Source: UBA4416 sp964543545 (lineage in GTDB: Bacteria > Bacteroidota > Bacteroidia > B-17B0 > Aurantibacillaceae). Taken from it: a DNA stretch of 64,000 nt. The DNA lies in NCBI GenBank assembly GCA_964543545.1, contig CAZIYT010000002.1, forward strand, positions 558,001-622,000, read 5' to 3'. Positions within the stretch are counted from its first letter, which is position 1, and each line of letters starts with the position of its first letter. Below the pieces are notes generated by a model. That model had not been told where the DNA came from, searched no databases, and was given only the letters and a program-made list of their open reading frames with translations. Made by a program: the position numbers and the translations under genes. Positions 1-7,965 of the stretch are shown piece after piece.

Positions 1-366
1 TTTTGTTCCCCGGCCCAGGATTATTGCAAGCTCTATGCCTTTGAAACCTTTGCCACACCCGGAAATTTACAGGGCATGGTGCTGTACGAGGATGATTTCG
101 GTAACCTCATCACCAGCATTACCAGGACTGAATTTGACAACGCGGTGGGCAACCGGCGTTTTTCTATTTCCCTGCCTTCGAGCAACATCACTAAAATATA
201 TAATACCTACGATGATGTGAAGATCGGTGATGTGGTGTGTTTCTTCAATTCGATGGGCCTGCTGGAGATCGCCTCCCTCGGGCAATCGGCCACCAGGATC
301 GTGATCCGGAAAAATGTGCTGAGCAAATATAAGATCGACCGGATAGTAATAGATATTTATGATTAA
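1..366 (+). CDS. SAM hydroxide adenosyltransferase (DUF62) family, C-terminal part
   Basis: The reading frame is open from the first base of the window, so the gene starts upstream and only about 121 C-terminal residues are seen. The motif LYEDDFGNLITSI matches the C-terminal beta-barrel domain of the S-adenosyl-L-methionine hydrolase (adenosine-forming) / chlorinase-fluorinase superfamily, whose signature is roughly G-V-x-Y-x-D-x-F-G-N-x-x-T-N-I. These enzymes cleave SAM with water (or halide) to adenosine and methionine. The N-terminal catalytic domain is outside the window, so water versus halide specificity cannot be judged. The last 8 bases overlap the next gene, suggesting translational coupling. 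The family call rests on one motif and is fairly secure; substrate is inference. Confidence 0.75.
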   Translation, partial: FCSPAQDYCKLYAFETFATPGNLQGMVLYEDDFGNLITSITRTEFDNAVGNRRFSISLPSSNITKIYNTYDDVKIGDVVCFFNSMGLLEIASLGQSATRIVIRKNVLSKYKIDRIVIDIYD

Positions 367-655
367 GAGACTGGTAAAAATGACCTTCAGACCTGAGTCC
401 GTAGAGGATTTCAAGGCCCTGTTCAATTCCAAAAAAGAGCTGATTGCCGCTATGGAAGGCTGCTCGCATGTAGAGCTATTGCAGGATGTGGATAACAGGG
501 CCATCTTCTTCACCTACAGCTTGTGGGACGATGCCACCTACCTGGAAGCTTACAGGAACTCGGAGCTTTTCAAAGATGTATGGGCCAGGACCAAAGTATT
601 GTTTGATGCAAAGCCCGAAGCCTGGAGTACGGAGACGGTAAGTATGAGCAAATAG
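359..655 (+). CDS. Antibiotic biosynthesis monooxygenase (ABM)-type dimeric alpha-beta barrel protein
   Basis: A 98-residue protein whose start lies inside the preceding gene (8-base overlap). Its pattern fits the ferredoxin-like ABM/YgiN fold: an N-terminal strand (IKRLVKMTFRPE), a helix (VEDFKALFNSKKELIAAMEGC), a strand with S-HVELLQDVDN, the strand RAIFFTYSLWDD and a helix ending in ELFKDVWARTKVLF. In the family W and F residues of these elements line a small cofactor-free active site. Members include quinol monooxygenases and heme-degrading enzymes. No specific substrate can be read from the sequence. Coupling to the SAM-hydrolase-like gene is visible, but its meaning is unknown. Confidence 0.7.
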   Translation: MIKRLVKMTFRPESVEDFKALFNSKKELIAAMEGCSHVELLQDVDNRAIFFTYSLWDDATYLEAYRNSELFKDVWARTKVLFDAKPEAWSTETVSMSK

Positions 656-956
656 ATCCGAATATGTCATGCGTTGACTTCGAGAGCCTCAGTCAACGAA
701 TCTCTTATTTCCGGAGTACATGAGCGCCAGGGATGCAAAAGGTTTAGTTCCTTTACCGTGCTTGTTCTTTGCGCGGTAAAGAACCGCAGCGAAGCGAAGC
801 CTGACGCAGCCCGCCCGGGCGCCCAAAAAAGAGTCTTTCATCATTGGTCGGGATGAGTTTTCTTATTTGATCGTAGTTTTTTAGTAGATCGTGATTTGTA
901 TATTCGTACCTATTCGTAATCTTATTTAGTATATTCGTAGCTTATTAATCCTGCTT
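656..956 (+). other. Intergenic region with hairpin repeat and ATTCGTA repeats
   Basis: No convincing gene; an open frame at 674-856 starts inside a hairpin repeat and has low-complexity, shadow-like composition. The stretch holds one stem-loop of the dispersed family (672-698), a GC-rich segment near 785-832 that resembles 37621-37662 (both contain CCCGCCCGG followed by a short A-rich tail), and three TATTCGTA repeats at 901, 911 and 932, spaced 10 and 21 bases apart, just before the rhomboid gene. Confidence 0.6.
672..698 (+). repeat. Dispersed hairpin element, TCGRGWGCCTC loop
   Basis: CGTTGACT and AGTCAACG form a perfect 8-bp stem around the 11-base loop TCGAGAGCCTC. The loop recurs at 4948, 4982, 34031, 51593 and 59469 while the stem sequence differs here from all other copies. 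It lies directly after the ABM-type gene. Confidence 0.8.
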
Positions 957-1601
957 ATGATCACGATCGTTTTGCTTATTCTCAATGTGGGTTTTTCTAT
1001 TTACGCCATGGAGCGCCCCGATATTAAGTTTAAGTATATATTTCACCCGTATTCCATTTACCATTTCAAACAGCATTACCGTTTCCTGTCGCATGCTTTC
1101 CTGCATGGAAGCTACCTGCACCTGGCCTTTAATATGTATGCGCTCTGGATCTTCGGGCCGGTGGTGGAAAAGCAGATCATGCCTATCCTGGCCGGCTCCA
1201 TGGGAGAACCCAACAAAAAGCTGGGCACTGTTTATTACATTCTCTTATACACGGGCGCTATTTATGCCTCCTCGATTTCCGAATATTTTAAAAATAAAAA
1301 CAACCAGTACTACACGTCCCTGGGGGCCAGCGGCGCAATCAACGCCATTATCTTTGCCTATATTTTATGCGCTCCTACCAGCATGCTGGGCTTCTTTTTC
1401 ATTCCTATGCCTGCCTGGATTTTCGGGATCGCCTACCTTGGAATCAGTTATTACCTGAGCAAACGCAAGCAAAGCGGGCAGGCGGTAGACAATATCGGCC
1501 ACGAAGCCCATTTCTGGGGCGCCATCTACGGCGTTGTGTTTACGGTAGTTGTGGGATTATTGAATAAAGACGTATTTTTTAAGTTGGTAAGCATTCATTG
1601 A
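957..1601 (+). CDS. Rhomboid family intramembrane serine protease
   Basis: A 214-residue polytopic membrane protein that cleaves transmembrane substrates within the bilayer. Visible signatures are the H-x4-H...HLAFNMYALWIFG block (H46, H50, H55, N59), the catalytic serine in GASGA (S125), and the C-terminal helix with HEAHFWGAIYG, where H185 fits the catalytic histidine. The length matches compact bacterial rhomboids with six helices. The N-terminus starts directly with a membrane segment. An insertion of about 35 residues between helices (PILAGSMGEPNKK to YFKNKNNQYY) is longer than in minimal rhomboids. The stop codon overlaps the ATG of the downstream hydrolase by one base, so the two are probably co-transcribed. 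The substrate is unknown. Confidence 0.92.
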   Translation: MITIVLLILNVGFSIYAMERPDIKFKYIFHPYSIYHFKQHYRFLSHAFLHGSYLHLAFNMYALWIFGPVVEKQIMPILAGSMGEPNKKLGTVYYILLYTGAIYASSISEYFKNKNNQYYTSLGASGAINAIIFAYILCAPTSMLGFFFIPMPAWIFGIAYLGISYYLSKRKQSGQAVDNIGHEAHFWGAIYGVVFTVVVGLLNKDVFFKLVSIH

Positions 1602-2362
1602 TGAAAGTTACATTTTTAGGCACCGGCACATCACAGGGCGTTCCCATCTTATGTTGCGAATGCGAGGTCTGCCGTTCAACCAATCCTAAAGATAACAGGC
1701 TGCGCTCCTCCATTCTGGTACAAAGCAGCCAGGCCAATATTGTGATCGATTCCGGACCTGATTTCAGGCAGCAGCTCTTGCGAAAAAGCCTGAAAACACT
1801 GGATGCCGTGGTATTGACACACGAGCACAAAGACCACATTGCCGGGCTCGACGAGGTAAAAGCCTTTAATTTTTTCAATAAGGTGCGCATCCCGGTATAT
1901 GCCACCGAGCGTGTGCAGGAAGCACTGAAGCGGGAGTTTGCCTACATTTTTGCCGATGAAAAATACCCGGGCATCCCGGAGGTAGACCTTTACACCGTGC
2001 GCAACGAGCCCTTTACCATTAAGGAAATAACCTTTACGCCCATTGAGGTGATGCATTACAAGCTGCCGGTAAAAGCCTACCGTATCAAGGATTTCACTTA
2101 CATTACCGATGCCAATTTCATCTCGAAGGAGGAAATGGAAAAGATCAAAGGTTCTAAGATCATTGTCATTAATGCCCTTCGCCGGGAAGAGCATATTTCG
2201 CACTATACGCTCGACGAAGCGGTGAACCTGCTGAAAGAGCTGAAGCCCGAAAAAGCTTACCTCACCCATATTTCCCACCAGATGGGCCTGCACGATGTCG
2301 TTTCCAAAGAGCTCCCGGACTTTGTTGAGATTGCTTATGATGGCCTGGAGATTGAGATTTGA
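1601..2362 (+). CDS. MBL-fold metallo-hydrolase (PhnP-like)
   Basis: A 253-residue metallo-beta-lactamase fold protein. ATG 1601 is preferred over the in-frame TTG at 1598 because it starts the conserved MKVTFLGTGTSQGVP strand and overlaps the rhomboid stop in TGATG. The metal motif is HEHKDH (residues 74-79). The early cysteine cluster CCECEVC (18-24) resembles the structural zinc-binding loop of PhnP-type phosphodiesterases, and GTSQGVP is typical of that group. A later D in TYITDANFIS and H in YLTHISHQMG fit the remaining metal ligands. In the family, members hydrolyse cyclic phosphate diesters; the physiological substrate is not deducible here. Confidence 0.88.
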   Translation: MKVTFLGTGTSQGVPILCCECEVCRSTNPKDNRLRSSILVQSSQANIVIDSGPDFRQQLLRKSLKTLDAVVLTHEHKDHIAGLDEVKAFNFFNKVRIPVYATERVQEALKREFAYIFADEKYPGIPEVDLYTVRNEPFTIKEITFTPIEVMHYKLPVKAYRIKDFTYITDANFISKEEMEKIKGSKIIVINALRREEHISHYTLDEAVNLLKELKPEKAYLTHISHQMGLHDVVSKELPDFVEIAYDGLEIEI

Positions 2363-2444
2363 TGAATCCTTGCTAACCCAATCTGCATTTCCTGCGCGAT
2401 CTGCGGAAAAATTTTAATAAAACTGCACAATTGTTCATTTGTTA

Positions 2445-2477
2445 TTGCCTGATATTCCGGCATGAATCGTAAATTTG
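2445..2477 (+). promoter_or_regulatory. Probable purA promoter (Bacteroidota type)
   Basis: TAAATTTG at 2470-2477 matches the -7 consensus TAnnTTTG, with TTG at 2445-2447 as a possible -33 element (22-base spacer, slightly long). The expected start of transcription is about 20 bases before the purA ATG at 2503. Confidence 0.5.
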
Positions 2478-2502
2478 ATGGCTTTTAAACAAAGTAGAGA
2501 AT

Positions 2503-3774
2503 ATGATCAAATCGGATGTGCTATTAGGCCTGCAATGGGGCGACGAAGGAAAAGGAAAAATCGTTGACGTTTTAACTCCTAAATATGATATCATCGCCCG
2601 TTTCCAGGGCGGACCGAATGCCGGCCACACGCTGGAATTCAATGGCATCAAGCACGTGCTGCACACGATCCCAAGCGGCATCTTCCACCCGACGGCACTC
2701 AATGTTGTCGGAAACGGCGTAGTGATCGACCCGGTGATTTTCAAAAAAGAGATCGATGCCCTGGTGGGGATGGGCGTTGATGTGAATAAAAAACTGGTGA
2801 TCAGCAAACGCGCGCACCTCATCCTGCCGACGCACCGCCTGCTCGATGCGGCCAGCGAAGCCTCCAAAGGAAAAGACAAGATCGGCTCCACGCTCAAAGG
2901 CATCGGCCCGACCTATATGGATAAGACCGGCCGTAACGGCCTGCGCGTAGGCGATATCGAAAGTCCTAATTTCAAAGAAAAATACAATGCCCTGGTAGAA
3001 AAGCATAAGCAGCTGCTGGAATTTCATAAGTTTGAGTACAACCTCGCCGAGCTGGAGCCAGCCTGGTTTGCCGCCATCGAGGAGCTTAAAAAACTGAGTT
3101 TCATCGACACCGAGCATTTCATTAACGACGCTATTAAAAAAGGGAAGAAGATCCTGGCCGAAGGAGCGCAGGGCTCTTTACTGGACATCGATTTCGGCTC
3201 TTACCCATTTGTAACCTCTTCCAATACGATCTGTGCCGGTGCCTGCAATGGCCTGGGCATTGCCCCGAATAAGATCGGGAATGTGATCGGGATCTTTAAG
3301 GCATACTGCACACGCGTGGGCAGCGGGCCTTTCCCAACGGAGCTTGATAATGAAGTAGGGGAGAAGATCCGCCAGATAGGACGTGAGTTCGGTGCTACCA
3401 CAGGCCGCGCCCGCCGCTGCGGCTGGCTGGATATTCCGGCCCTGAAATATGCGATCGACATCAACGGCGTAACGGAGTTAATGATGATGAAAGCCGATGT
3501 GCTTTCTGATTTCGATACCCTGCAGGTGTGTACGCATTACATCCACAAAGGCGAAAAAATCGATTACCTGCCCTTCAGCATTGAGCCATCGGATGTGATG
3601 CCGGTGTATGAGGAAGTAAAAGGCTGGAACGTGGACCTCACAAAGATGACCAGCAAAGACGCTTTACCAAAAGAATTAATAAAATACGTTAAGTACATCG
3701 AGAAATTAGTGGAAGTTCCTATCAGCATCGTATCTATCGGGCCAGACAGGACACAGACGATTTTCATGTCTTAA
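2503..3774 (+). CDS. purA: Adenylosuccinate synthetase
   Basis: Catalyses GTP-dependent condensation of IMP and aspartate to adenylosuccinate, the first committed step of AMP synthesis. The 423-residue length is normal. The P-loop-like motif QWGDEGKGK is at residues 11-19, with D14 and H42 (in GGPNAGHT) matching the catalytic Asp/His pair. Further family hallmarks are GSTLKGIGPTY, EGAQGSLLDIDFG-YPFVTSSN and the C-terminal TTGRARRCGWLD. guaA, the sister branch from IMP to GMP, is in the same window at 32451. Encoded alone with its own TAnnTTTG promoter. Confidence 0.98.
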   Translation: MIKSDVLLGLQWGDEGKGKIVDVLTPKYDIIARFQGGPNAGHTLEFNGIKHVLHTIPSGIFHPTALNVVGNGVVIDPVIFKKEIDALVGMGVDVNKKLVISKRAHLILPTHRLLDAASEASKGKDKIGSTLKGIGPTYMDKTGRNGLRVGDIESPNFKEKYNALVEKHKQLLEFHKFEYNLAELEPAWFAAIEELKKLSFIDTEHFINDAIKKGKKILAEGAQGSLLDIDFGSYPFVTSSNTICAGACNGLGIAPNKIGNVIGIFKAYCTRVGSGPFPTELDNEVGEKIRQIGREFGATTGRARRCGWLDIPALKYAIDINGVTELMMMKADVLSDFDTLQVCTHYIHKGEKIDYLPFSIEPSDVMPVYEEVKGWNVDLTKMTSKDALPKELIKYVKYIEKLVEVPISIVSIGPDRTQTIFMS

Positions 3775-3805
3775 CTGAATTATAATTGAACTTGCATTAA
3801 TTGCT

Positions 3806-3880
3806 GATTACGAATTCATACGAATATACCAAGCTGTGTAAGCTTGTATAAATTCGTATATTCGTACAAAATTCGTAATC
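3806..3880 (+). repeat. 75-base long interrupted palindrome with ATTCGTA repeats before pyrR
   Basis: Three nested perfect arms are visible: GATTACGAATT (3806-3816) with AATTCGTAATC (3870-3880); TACGAATATAC (3819-3829) with GTATATTCGTA (3856-3866); and CAAGCT (3830-3835) with AGCTTG (3841-3846). ATTCGTA occurs directly at 3852, 3860, 3871 and 3889, and similar units precede the rhomboid gene. It lies between purA and pyrR and could be a bidirectional terminator, a regulatory leader or a decayed repeat. Confidence 0.75.
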
Positions 3881-3899
3881 AATACAAAATTCGTAACCA

Positions 3900-4430
3900 G
3901 TGAAGCCTAAAGTTTTATTAGAAAATAAACAATTAGAAGTAACACTTACCCGCCTTTGTTACCAGTTAATAGAAGTTCACAACGATTTTAGCAACAGCGT
4001 CATCATTGGCCTTCAGCCCCGCGGCATTTACCTGGCACACCGCATTCAGAAATTGCTGGAAGGGATTTTAAAGAAAAAAGTGCTTTGCGGGGATCTGGAT
4101 ACTACTTTTTACCGCGACGACTTCCGCAAAAAAGAGCTGAAGCCCAACAAAACCAATATTGATTTTATCATCGAAGACAAAAATGTGATCCTGGTGGATG
4201 ACGTATTGTTTACCGGCAGGACCATCCGCGCGGGCCTCGATGCTATGCTGGCTTTTGGCCGCCCCAAAGATGTGGAGCTGTTGGTGTTGGTAGACAGGCG
4301 CTTTAGCCGTAATGTGCCTATCCAGGCAAAGTATATTGGCCTGGTGATCGACTCGATTGAAACGCAAAACGTAAGGGTAGAGTGGGCGGAAACCGATAAA
4401 AAAGACCGTGTCACCTTAATTGATAAATAA
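3900..4430 (+). CDS. pyrR: PyrR-type phosphoribosyltransferase / pyrimidine regulator
   Basis: A 176-residue type I phosphoribosyltransferase. The PRPP-binding loop VILVDDVLFTGRT (residues 96-108) is the PyrR form of the motif, and the segment IGLQPRGIYLAHRI and the flexible-loop region DTTFYRDDFRKKEL also fit PyrR. In Firmicutes PyrR binds pyr mRNA to control attenuation and has weak uracil phosphoribosyltransferase activity. The start chosen is GTG 3900, directly after the long palindrome; no ATG precedes it in frame and no Shine-Dalgarno is visible. It heads a pyrR-DinB-pyrB group, supporting a pyrimidine role. RNA-binding function in this phylum is inference. Confidence 0.88.
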   Translation: MKPKVLLENKQLEVTLTRLCYQLIEVHNDFSNSVIIGLQPRGIYLAHRIQKLLEGILKKKVLCGDLDTTFYRDDFRKKELKPNKTNIDFIIEDKNVILVDDVLFTGRTIRAGLDAMLAFGRPKDVELLVLVDRRFSRNVPIQAKYIGLVIDSIETQNVRVEWAETDKKDRVTLIDK

Positions 4431-4431
4431 C

Positions 4432-4938
4432 ATGAGGCCAAAAGCAGAAGATCATATTCCGTATTTTTCGAGGTACATTGAGCTTGTGCCCGAAAATGAC
4501 ATCATCTCCGCATTAGAGAACGACCAGGATGCCTTTTTAAGCTTTATCAAAAGTATTCCGGACCCGAAAGCAGAATATGCTTATGCACCCGGTAAATGGA
4601 CGGTAAAGCAGGTGATCAATCACGTAATCGACACAGAGCGTATTTTCAGCTACAGGGCCCTGTGTTTTGCCCGTGGCGAAAAGCAAACGCTTCCTTCATT
4701 TGAGGAGAACGACTATGCGGCCAATGCCAATCTCAGCCATACAGATCTGCTGATGCTGGCCCAGGAGTTTGATGTGGTAAGAAGAGCAACGGTCTTTTTG
4801 TTTAAGCAGCTGGGAGAGAAAGAGCTGTTGAATAAAGGCACCACTTCTTCCGGTGTCAGCAATGTGTTATCGCTGGGCTTCACCATCTGCGGGCACGGCA
4901 AGCATCATGTAAATGTCATGAAGGAAAGATATTTGTAA
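4432..4938 (+). CDS. DinB-superfamily four-helix metal-binding protein
   Basis: 168 residues from ATG 4432, one base after the pyrR stop; the in-frame TTG at 4420 would overlap pyrR and is less likely. The pattern YAPGKWTVKQVINHVIDTER with H64, and GHGKHHVNVMKERY with H155 and H158/H159 near the end, fits the three-histidine site of DinB/YfiT-like proteins. Family members include bacillithiol- or mycothiol-dependent transferases and many uncharacterised enzymes. The gene sits between pyrR and pyrB, but nothing in the sequence ties it to pyrimidine synthesis. The fold is convincing; the function is unknown. Confidence 0.82.
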   Translation: MRPKAEDHIPYFSRYIELVPENDIISALENDQDAFLSFIKSIPDPKAEYAYAPGKWTVKQVINHVIDTERIFSYRALCFARGEKQTLPSFEENDYAANANLSHTDLLMLAQEFDVVRRATVFLFKQLGEKELLNKGTTSSGVSNVLSLGFTICGHGKHHVNVMKERYL

Positions 4939-4947
4939 TATTATAAA

Positions 4948-5004
4948 GGTGGCTTCGGGAGCCTCAGCCACCGGTTATCCACTGGCTGAGGCTCCCGAAG
5001 CCAG
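4948..5004 (+). repeat. Two inverted dispersed hairpin elements
   Basis: 4948-4972 is GGTGGCT + TCGGGAGCCTC + AGCCACC, and 4982-5004 is CTGGCT + GAGGCTCCCGA + AGCCAG, the same loop in the opposite orientation. The pair can also fold into one larger hairpin because the units are mutually inverted. It lies between the DinB-like gene and pyrB, and could insulate them or leave them cotranscribed. Confidence 0.85.
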
Positions 5005-5060
5005 AAAACATAAAAAATTAAATCTCATAAATCACCAAACCATAATTCTCCAATTAACAC

Positions 5061-5984
5061 ATGAGCAGCTTAAGCGTTAACCATTTATTAGGAATTAAGA
5101 ATATCACCACCGGGGATATTCAGTTAATACTGGAAACCGCTAAAAACTTTAAGGAGGTGATCAACCGCCCCATTAAGAAGGTGCCTTCCCTGAGAGACAT
5201 CACGGTGGCCAACCTGTTCTTCGAGAATTCCACGCGTACCCGCTTATCCTTTGAGCTGGCACAAAAGCGCCTGAGTGCGGATGTGGTGAATTTTTCTGCG
5301 GCTTCTTCCTCGGTAAAAAAAGGAGAAACCCTGATTGATACGGTCAATAATATCCTGGCGATGAAAGTGGATATGGTGGTGATGCGCCACTCTAGCGCCG
5401 GTGCCGCCGAGTTCTTATCGAAGCGTGTGAATGCGAAGATCGTAAATGCCGGCGACGGTGCCCACGAACACCCGACACAGGCCTTGCTCGATGCGTTTTC
5501 CATGCAGGAAAAGCTGGGCGAGCTCAAGGGAAAGAAGATTGCGATTGTCGGTGATATCTTACACTCGCGTGTGGCCTTATCGAATATTTTCTGCCTGCAG
5601 AAGCTTGGAGCGGAAGTGAAAGTGTGCGGCCCTACGACGCTTATTCCTAAATACATAGAGTCTTTGGGTGTAAAGGTGGAAAGCGATCTGCGCAAAACCC
5701 TCGAGTGGTGCGATGTAGCCAACATGCTGCGCATCCAGCTCGAACGGCAGGATATTAAATTCTTCCCGTCTATCCGCGAATACACCATGCTGTACGGTTT
5801 GAATAAAGAGCTCTTGGATTCCCTTCCTAAAAAGATCGTCATTATGCACCCGGGCCCCATCAACCGCGGTGTGGAGATTACCAGCGATGTGGCAGACAGC
5901 GATCAGTCCATTATCCTCGACCAGGTAGAGAACGGCGTGGCTGTGCGCATGGCGGTGATGTTCCTGCTTGCCGGCAGGCAATAA
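5061..5984 (+). CDS. pyrB: Aspartate carbamoyltransferase catalytic subunit
   Basis: Joins carbamoyl phosphate and L-aspartate to N-carbamoyl aspartate, the committed step of pyrimidine synthesis. The 307-residue length is usual for the catalytic chain. The carbamoyl-phosphate site STRTR is at residues 57-61, the 80s-loop lysine lies in SSVKKGET (K86/K87), HPTQ is at 137-140, and the aspartate-binding region includes HPGPINRGVE near residue 265. No pyrI regulatory chain is found next to it. The upstream pyrR makes uracil/UMP-responsive control plausible, though hairpin repeats rather than a recognisable attenuator lie directly before it. Confidence 0.97.
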   Translation: MSSLSVNHLLGIKNITTGDIQLILETAKNFKEVINRPIKKVPSLRDITVANLFFENSTRTRLSFELAQKRLSADVVNFSAASSSVKKGETLIDTVNNILAMKVDMVVMRHSSAGAAEFLSKRVNAKIVNAGDGAHEHPTQALLDAFSMQEKLGELKGKKIAIVGDILHSRVALSNIFCLQKLGAEVKVCGPTTLIPKYIESLGVKVESDLRKTLEWCDVANMLRIQLERQDIKFFPSIREYTMLYGLNKELLDSLPKKIVIMHPGPINRGVEITSDVADSDQSIILDQVENGVAVRMAVMFLLAGRQ

Positions 5985-6087
5985 ATTATCCTTTCCTGTT
6001 AAAAACTTAGGGCTTTATTTGCGGTGTAAATTCATTGTGAAATGTAAAATCATTAAATTTACATGAAACCAAAAAAATACTCACCCT

Positions 6088-6942
6088 ATGAAAAAAATTT
6101 ACTTATCATTAATTGCCTTAATAGGCTCTTTAACCATGGTGTCACAAACAGTGCCAACCTGCTCCCTGGATGCGGCGTTTATCGCCAGTAATAAAATAGG
6201 CGTTTGGCCCGACAGTGCTACCAATTTTATGGTTGGAACCGTAGGCGTACCTTATGAGCAGAACTTAACGGTAAAAGTACCGAAAGATACCGTTCAGAAC
6301 CCGGTAAGGATTTGTTTCACCCGTTTCGAAGTATCGACACCAACCTCAGTGACCAATTATAATATGCCTCCGGGCCTGATGCTGGGTTCTTCTACGGCCG
6401 CTGTGAATAACGGAACCGTTAACGGAGCGCCTTCCCTGAAATTTCCGGGCAATGCCAACAACTGCGCCAGCATTTACGGAACGCCGACAACCGCCGGTAC
6501 TTATACGTTGCAAATGCAGATCTCGGCTTTCGGGAATCCCGGCCTGATCAGCTCTACCTGCCCGTCTTCACCAAACGTGAGCAGCGGTAGCAATATCACA
6601 ACGCAAACCCTGAAATATTATATCATTAAGATCAACCCGGCACTTCCTGCCGGCCTGAAAGAGATCGGCAAAGACAAATTCGGTGTGATGCAAAACGAGC
6701 CGAACCCGGTTTCGGGCACTACGAAGATCCGCTATTATGTGGAAGAGCAGGATGCGGCAACGTTGACGGTTTACAATGCTTTAGGTGCTATCGTTCACCA
6801 GGAATCCACCAAAACGGCTATCGGTGAAAATGCCTTCGACATCAATGCCGCCGGCTGGGCTTCGGGGATGTACATCTATACCGTCAAATACAAGAATCAT
6901 GTGGAGGCCAAACGATTGATGGTGAACCACAACACTAACTAA
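6088..6942 (+). CDS. Secreted protein with T9SS type A sorting domain
   Basis: A 284-residue exported protein. The N-terminus MKKIYLSLIALIGSLTMVSQ is a clear Sec signal peptide. The middle part contains a putative-Ig-like pattern (GVPYEQNLTVKVPKDT, IYGTPTTAGTYTLQMQISA), similar to the beta-sandwich modules of surface proteins. The last 80 residues carry the type A C-terminal domain: MQNEPNPVSGTTKIRY, LTVYNALGAIV, GENAFDINAAGWASGMYIYTV and KRLMV. Such domains direct passage across the outer membrane by T9SS and are cleaved with surface attachment. No enzymatic motif is seen. rnz follows by 31 bases with no terminator between them. Confidence 0.88.
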   Translation: MKKIYLSLIALIGSLTMVSQTVPTCSLDAAFIASNKIGVWPDSATNFMVGTVGVPYEQNLTVKVPKDTVQNPVRICFTRFEVSTPTSVTNYNMPPGLMLGSSTAAVNNGTVNGAPSLKFPGNANNCASIYGTPTTAGTYTLQMQISAFGNPGLISSTCPSSPNVSSGSNITTQTLKYYIIKINPALPAGLKEIGKDKFGVMQNEPNPVSGTTKIRYYVEEQDAATLTVYNALGAIVHQESTKTAIGENAFDINAAGWASGMYIYTVKYKNHVEAKRLMVNHNTN

Positions 6943-6973
6943 CTACAACCTTTTTGAAGGTGCTCTAATTTTT

Positions 6974-7894
6974 ATGTCTGTTCAAACCTTCGAATTATTA
7001 ATATTAGGAAGTAGTGCCGCTACTCCTACATCTTCCAGGAACCCAACCGCTCAGCTACTCAACATAGCTGAGCGGTTTTTTTTAATTGACTGCGGAGAGG
7101 GAACGCAAATTCAGATGCGACGCTATAAAGCCCGCTTTCAGAGTATCAATCATATTTTCATCAGCCATCTGCATGGCGATCATTTCCTTGGCCTGCCGGG
7201 TTTCCTCGCCAGCATGCACCTGTTGGGAAGAAAGAACGAGCTCACCATTTACGGCCCCAAAGAGCTGGAAGAAGTTATTGCCGTCATTCACAAATACTCC
7301 GATACCTGGTTAAGCTATCCTGTCCGCTTTGTCGCTACACAGGCAGAACATAAAGAGCTGCTTTGGGAAGACGATAAAGTGGAAGTCTATAGTTTTCCCT
7401 TGCAGCACCGGATCCGCACCACCGGCTTTTTATTCAGGGAAAAGCAGCTGCCGCGAAACATTGATAAATACAAGCTCGAAAAACTGGAGGTATCCGTTTC
7501 GGAAATTCACAAGCTTAAAAAAGGAATGGATGCAACAGACAATCACGGGAACATCATCCGTAATGAAGATCTGACCTTCGATCCGCCACCACCGCGTAGC
7601 TACGCCTTTTGCAGCGACACACGCTTTTTTGAAGAGCTGGCCGGCTATATCCAAGACGTGGATATGCTGTACCACGAATCTACATTTCTCGAAGACCGCA
7701 TCGACCGGGCGGCTGTTACCTTTCACAGTACCGCTTCACAAGCTGCGAAAATGGCTGTATTGGCCAATGCCAAACACTTGCTCCTGGGGCATTTCTCCGC
7801 CCGCTACACGGAGCTCGACGATTTTCTGGATGAGGCCAAACCGATTTTTGAAAACGTGTCATTGGCAACAGAAGGCAGGATTATTTCGTTATAA
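6974..7894 (+). CDS. rnz: Ribonuclease Z
   Basis: The tRNA 3'-end processing endonuclease of the MBL fold. 306 residues is the usual short-form RNase Z length. The start region ELLILGSSAATPT, the zinc motif HLHGDH (residues 65-70), the region DDNHGN-like ATDNHGN, AFCSDTRF and HESTFLED, and the C-terminal LLLGHFSARY with its histidine are all present. The one tRNA in this window (tRNA-Glu at 40450) has no encoded CCA, so its 3' trailer needs such trimming. A perfect terminator-like hairpin with eight T residues lies inside codons 25-37, which is unusual. Confidence 0.96.
   Translation: MSVQTFELLILGSSAATPTSSRNPTAQLLNIAERFFLIDCGEGTQIQMRRYKARFQSINHIFISHLHGDHFLGLPGFLASMHLLGRKNELTIYGPKELEEVIAVIHKYSDTWLSYPVRFVATQAEHKELLWEDDKVEVYSFPLQHRIRTTGFLFREKQLPRNIDKYKLEKLEVSVSEIHKLKKGMDATDNHGNIIRNEDLTFDPPPPRSYAFCSDTRFFEELAGYIQDVDMLYHESTFLEDRIDRAAVTFHSTASQAAKMAVLANAKHLLLGHFSARYTELDDFLDEAKPIFENVSLATEGRIISL
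7047..7083 (+). terminator. Intrinsic-terminator-shaped hairpin inside rnz
   Basis: CCGCTCAGCTA (7047-7057) and TAGCTGAGCGG (7065-7075) form a perfect 11-bp stem with a 7-base loop, followed at once by eight T (7076-7083). It sits within the conserved coding region of rnz, about 25 codons after the start. The shape is certain; termination activity is inference. Confidence 0.7.
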
Positions 7895-7899
7895 ATGTA

Positions 7900-7928
7900 A
7901 AAAGCAGTATGATGACCATACTGCTTTT
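7900..7928. terminator. Bidirectional terminator between rnz and the glycosyltransferase-like gene
   Basis: AAAAGCAGTAT (7900-7910) and ATACTGCTTTT (7918-7928) form an 11-bp stem with A-rich and T-rich ends, so it can serve both convergent genes. Confidence 0.85.
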
Positions 7929-7965
7929 ATAATTTCTACTATTTTTTTCAGGAATTCATAGATGT

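Noticed and set aside
674..856. 60-codon open frame after the ABM gene
   Set aside because: It begins inside a hairpin repeat, runs through GC-rich repeat-like sequence and has no protein-like pattern.
5120..5863. 247-codon - strand frame opposite pyrB
   Set aside because: pyrB has every catalytic motif, and the antisense frame has no family pattern.
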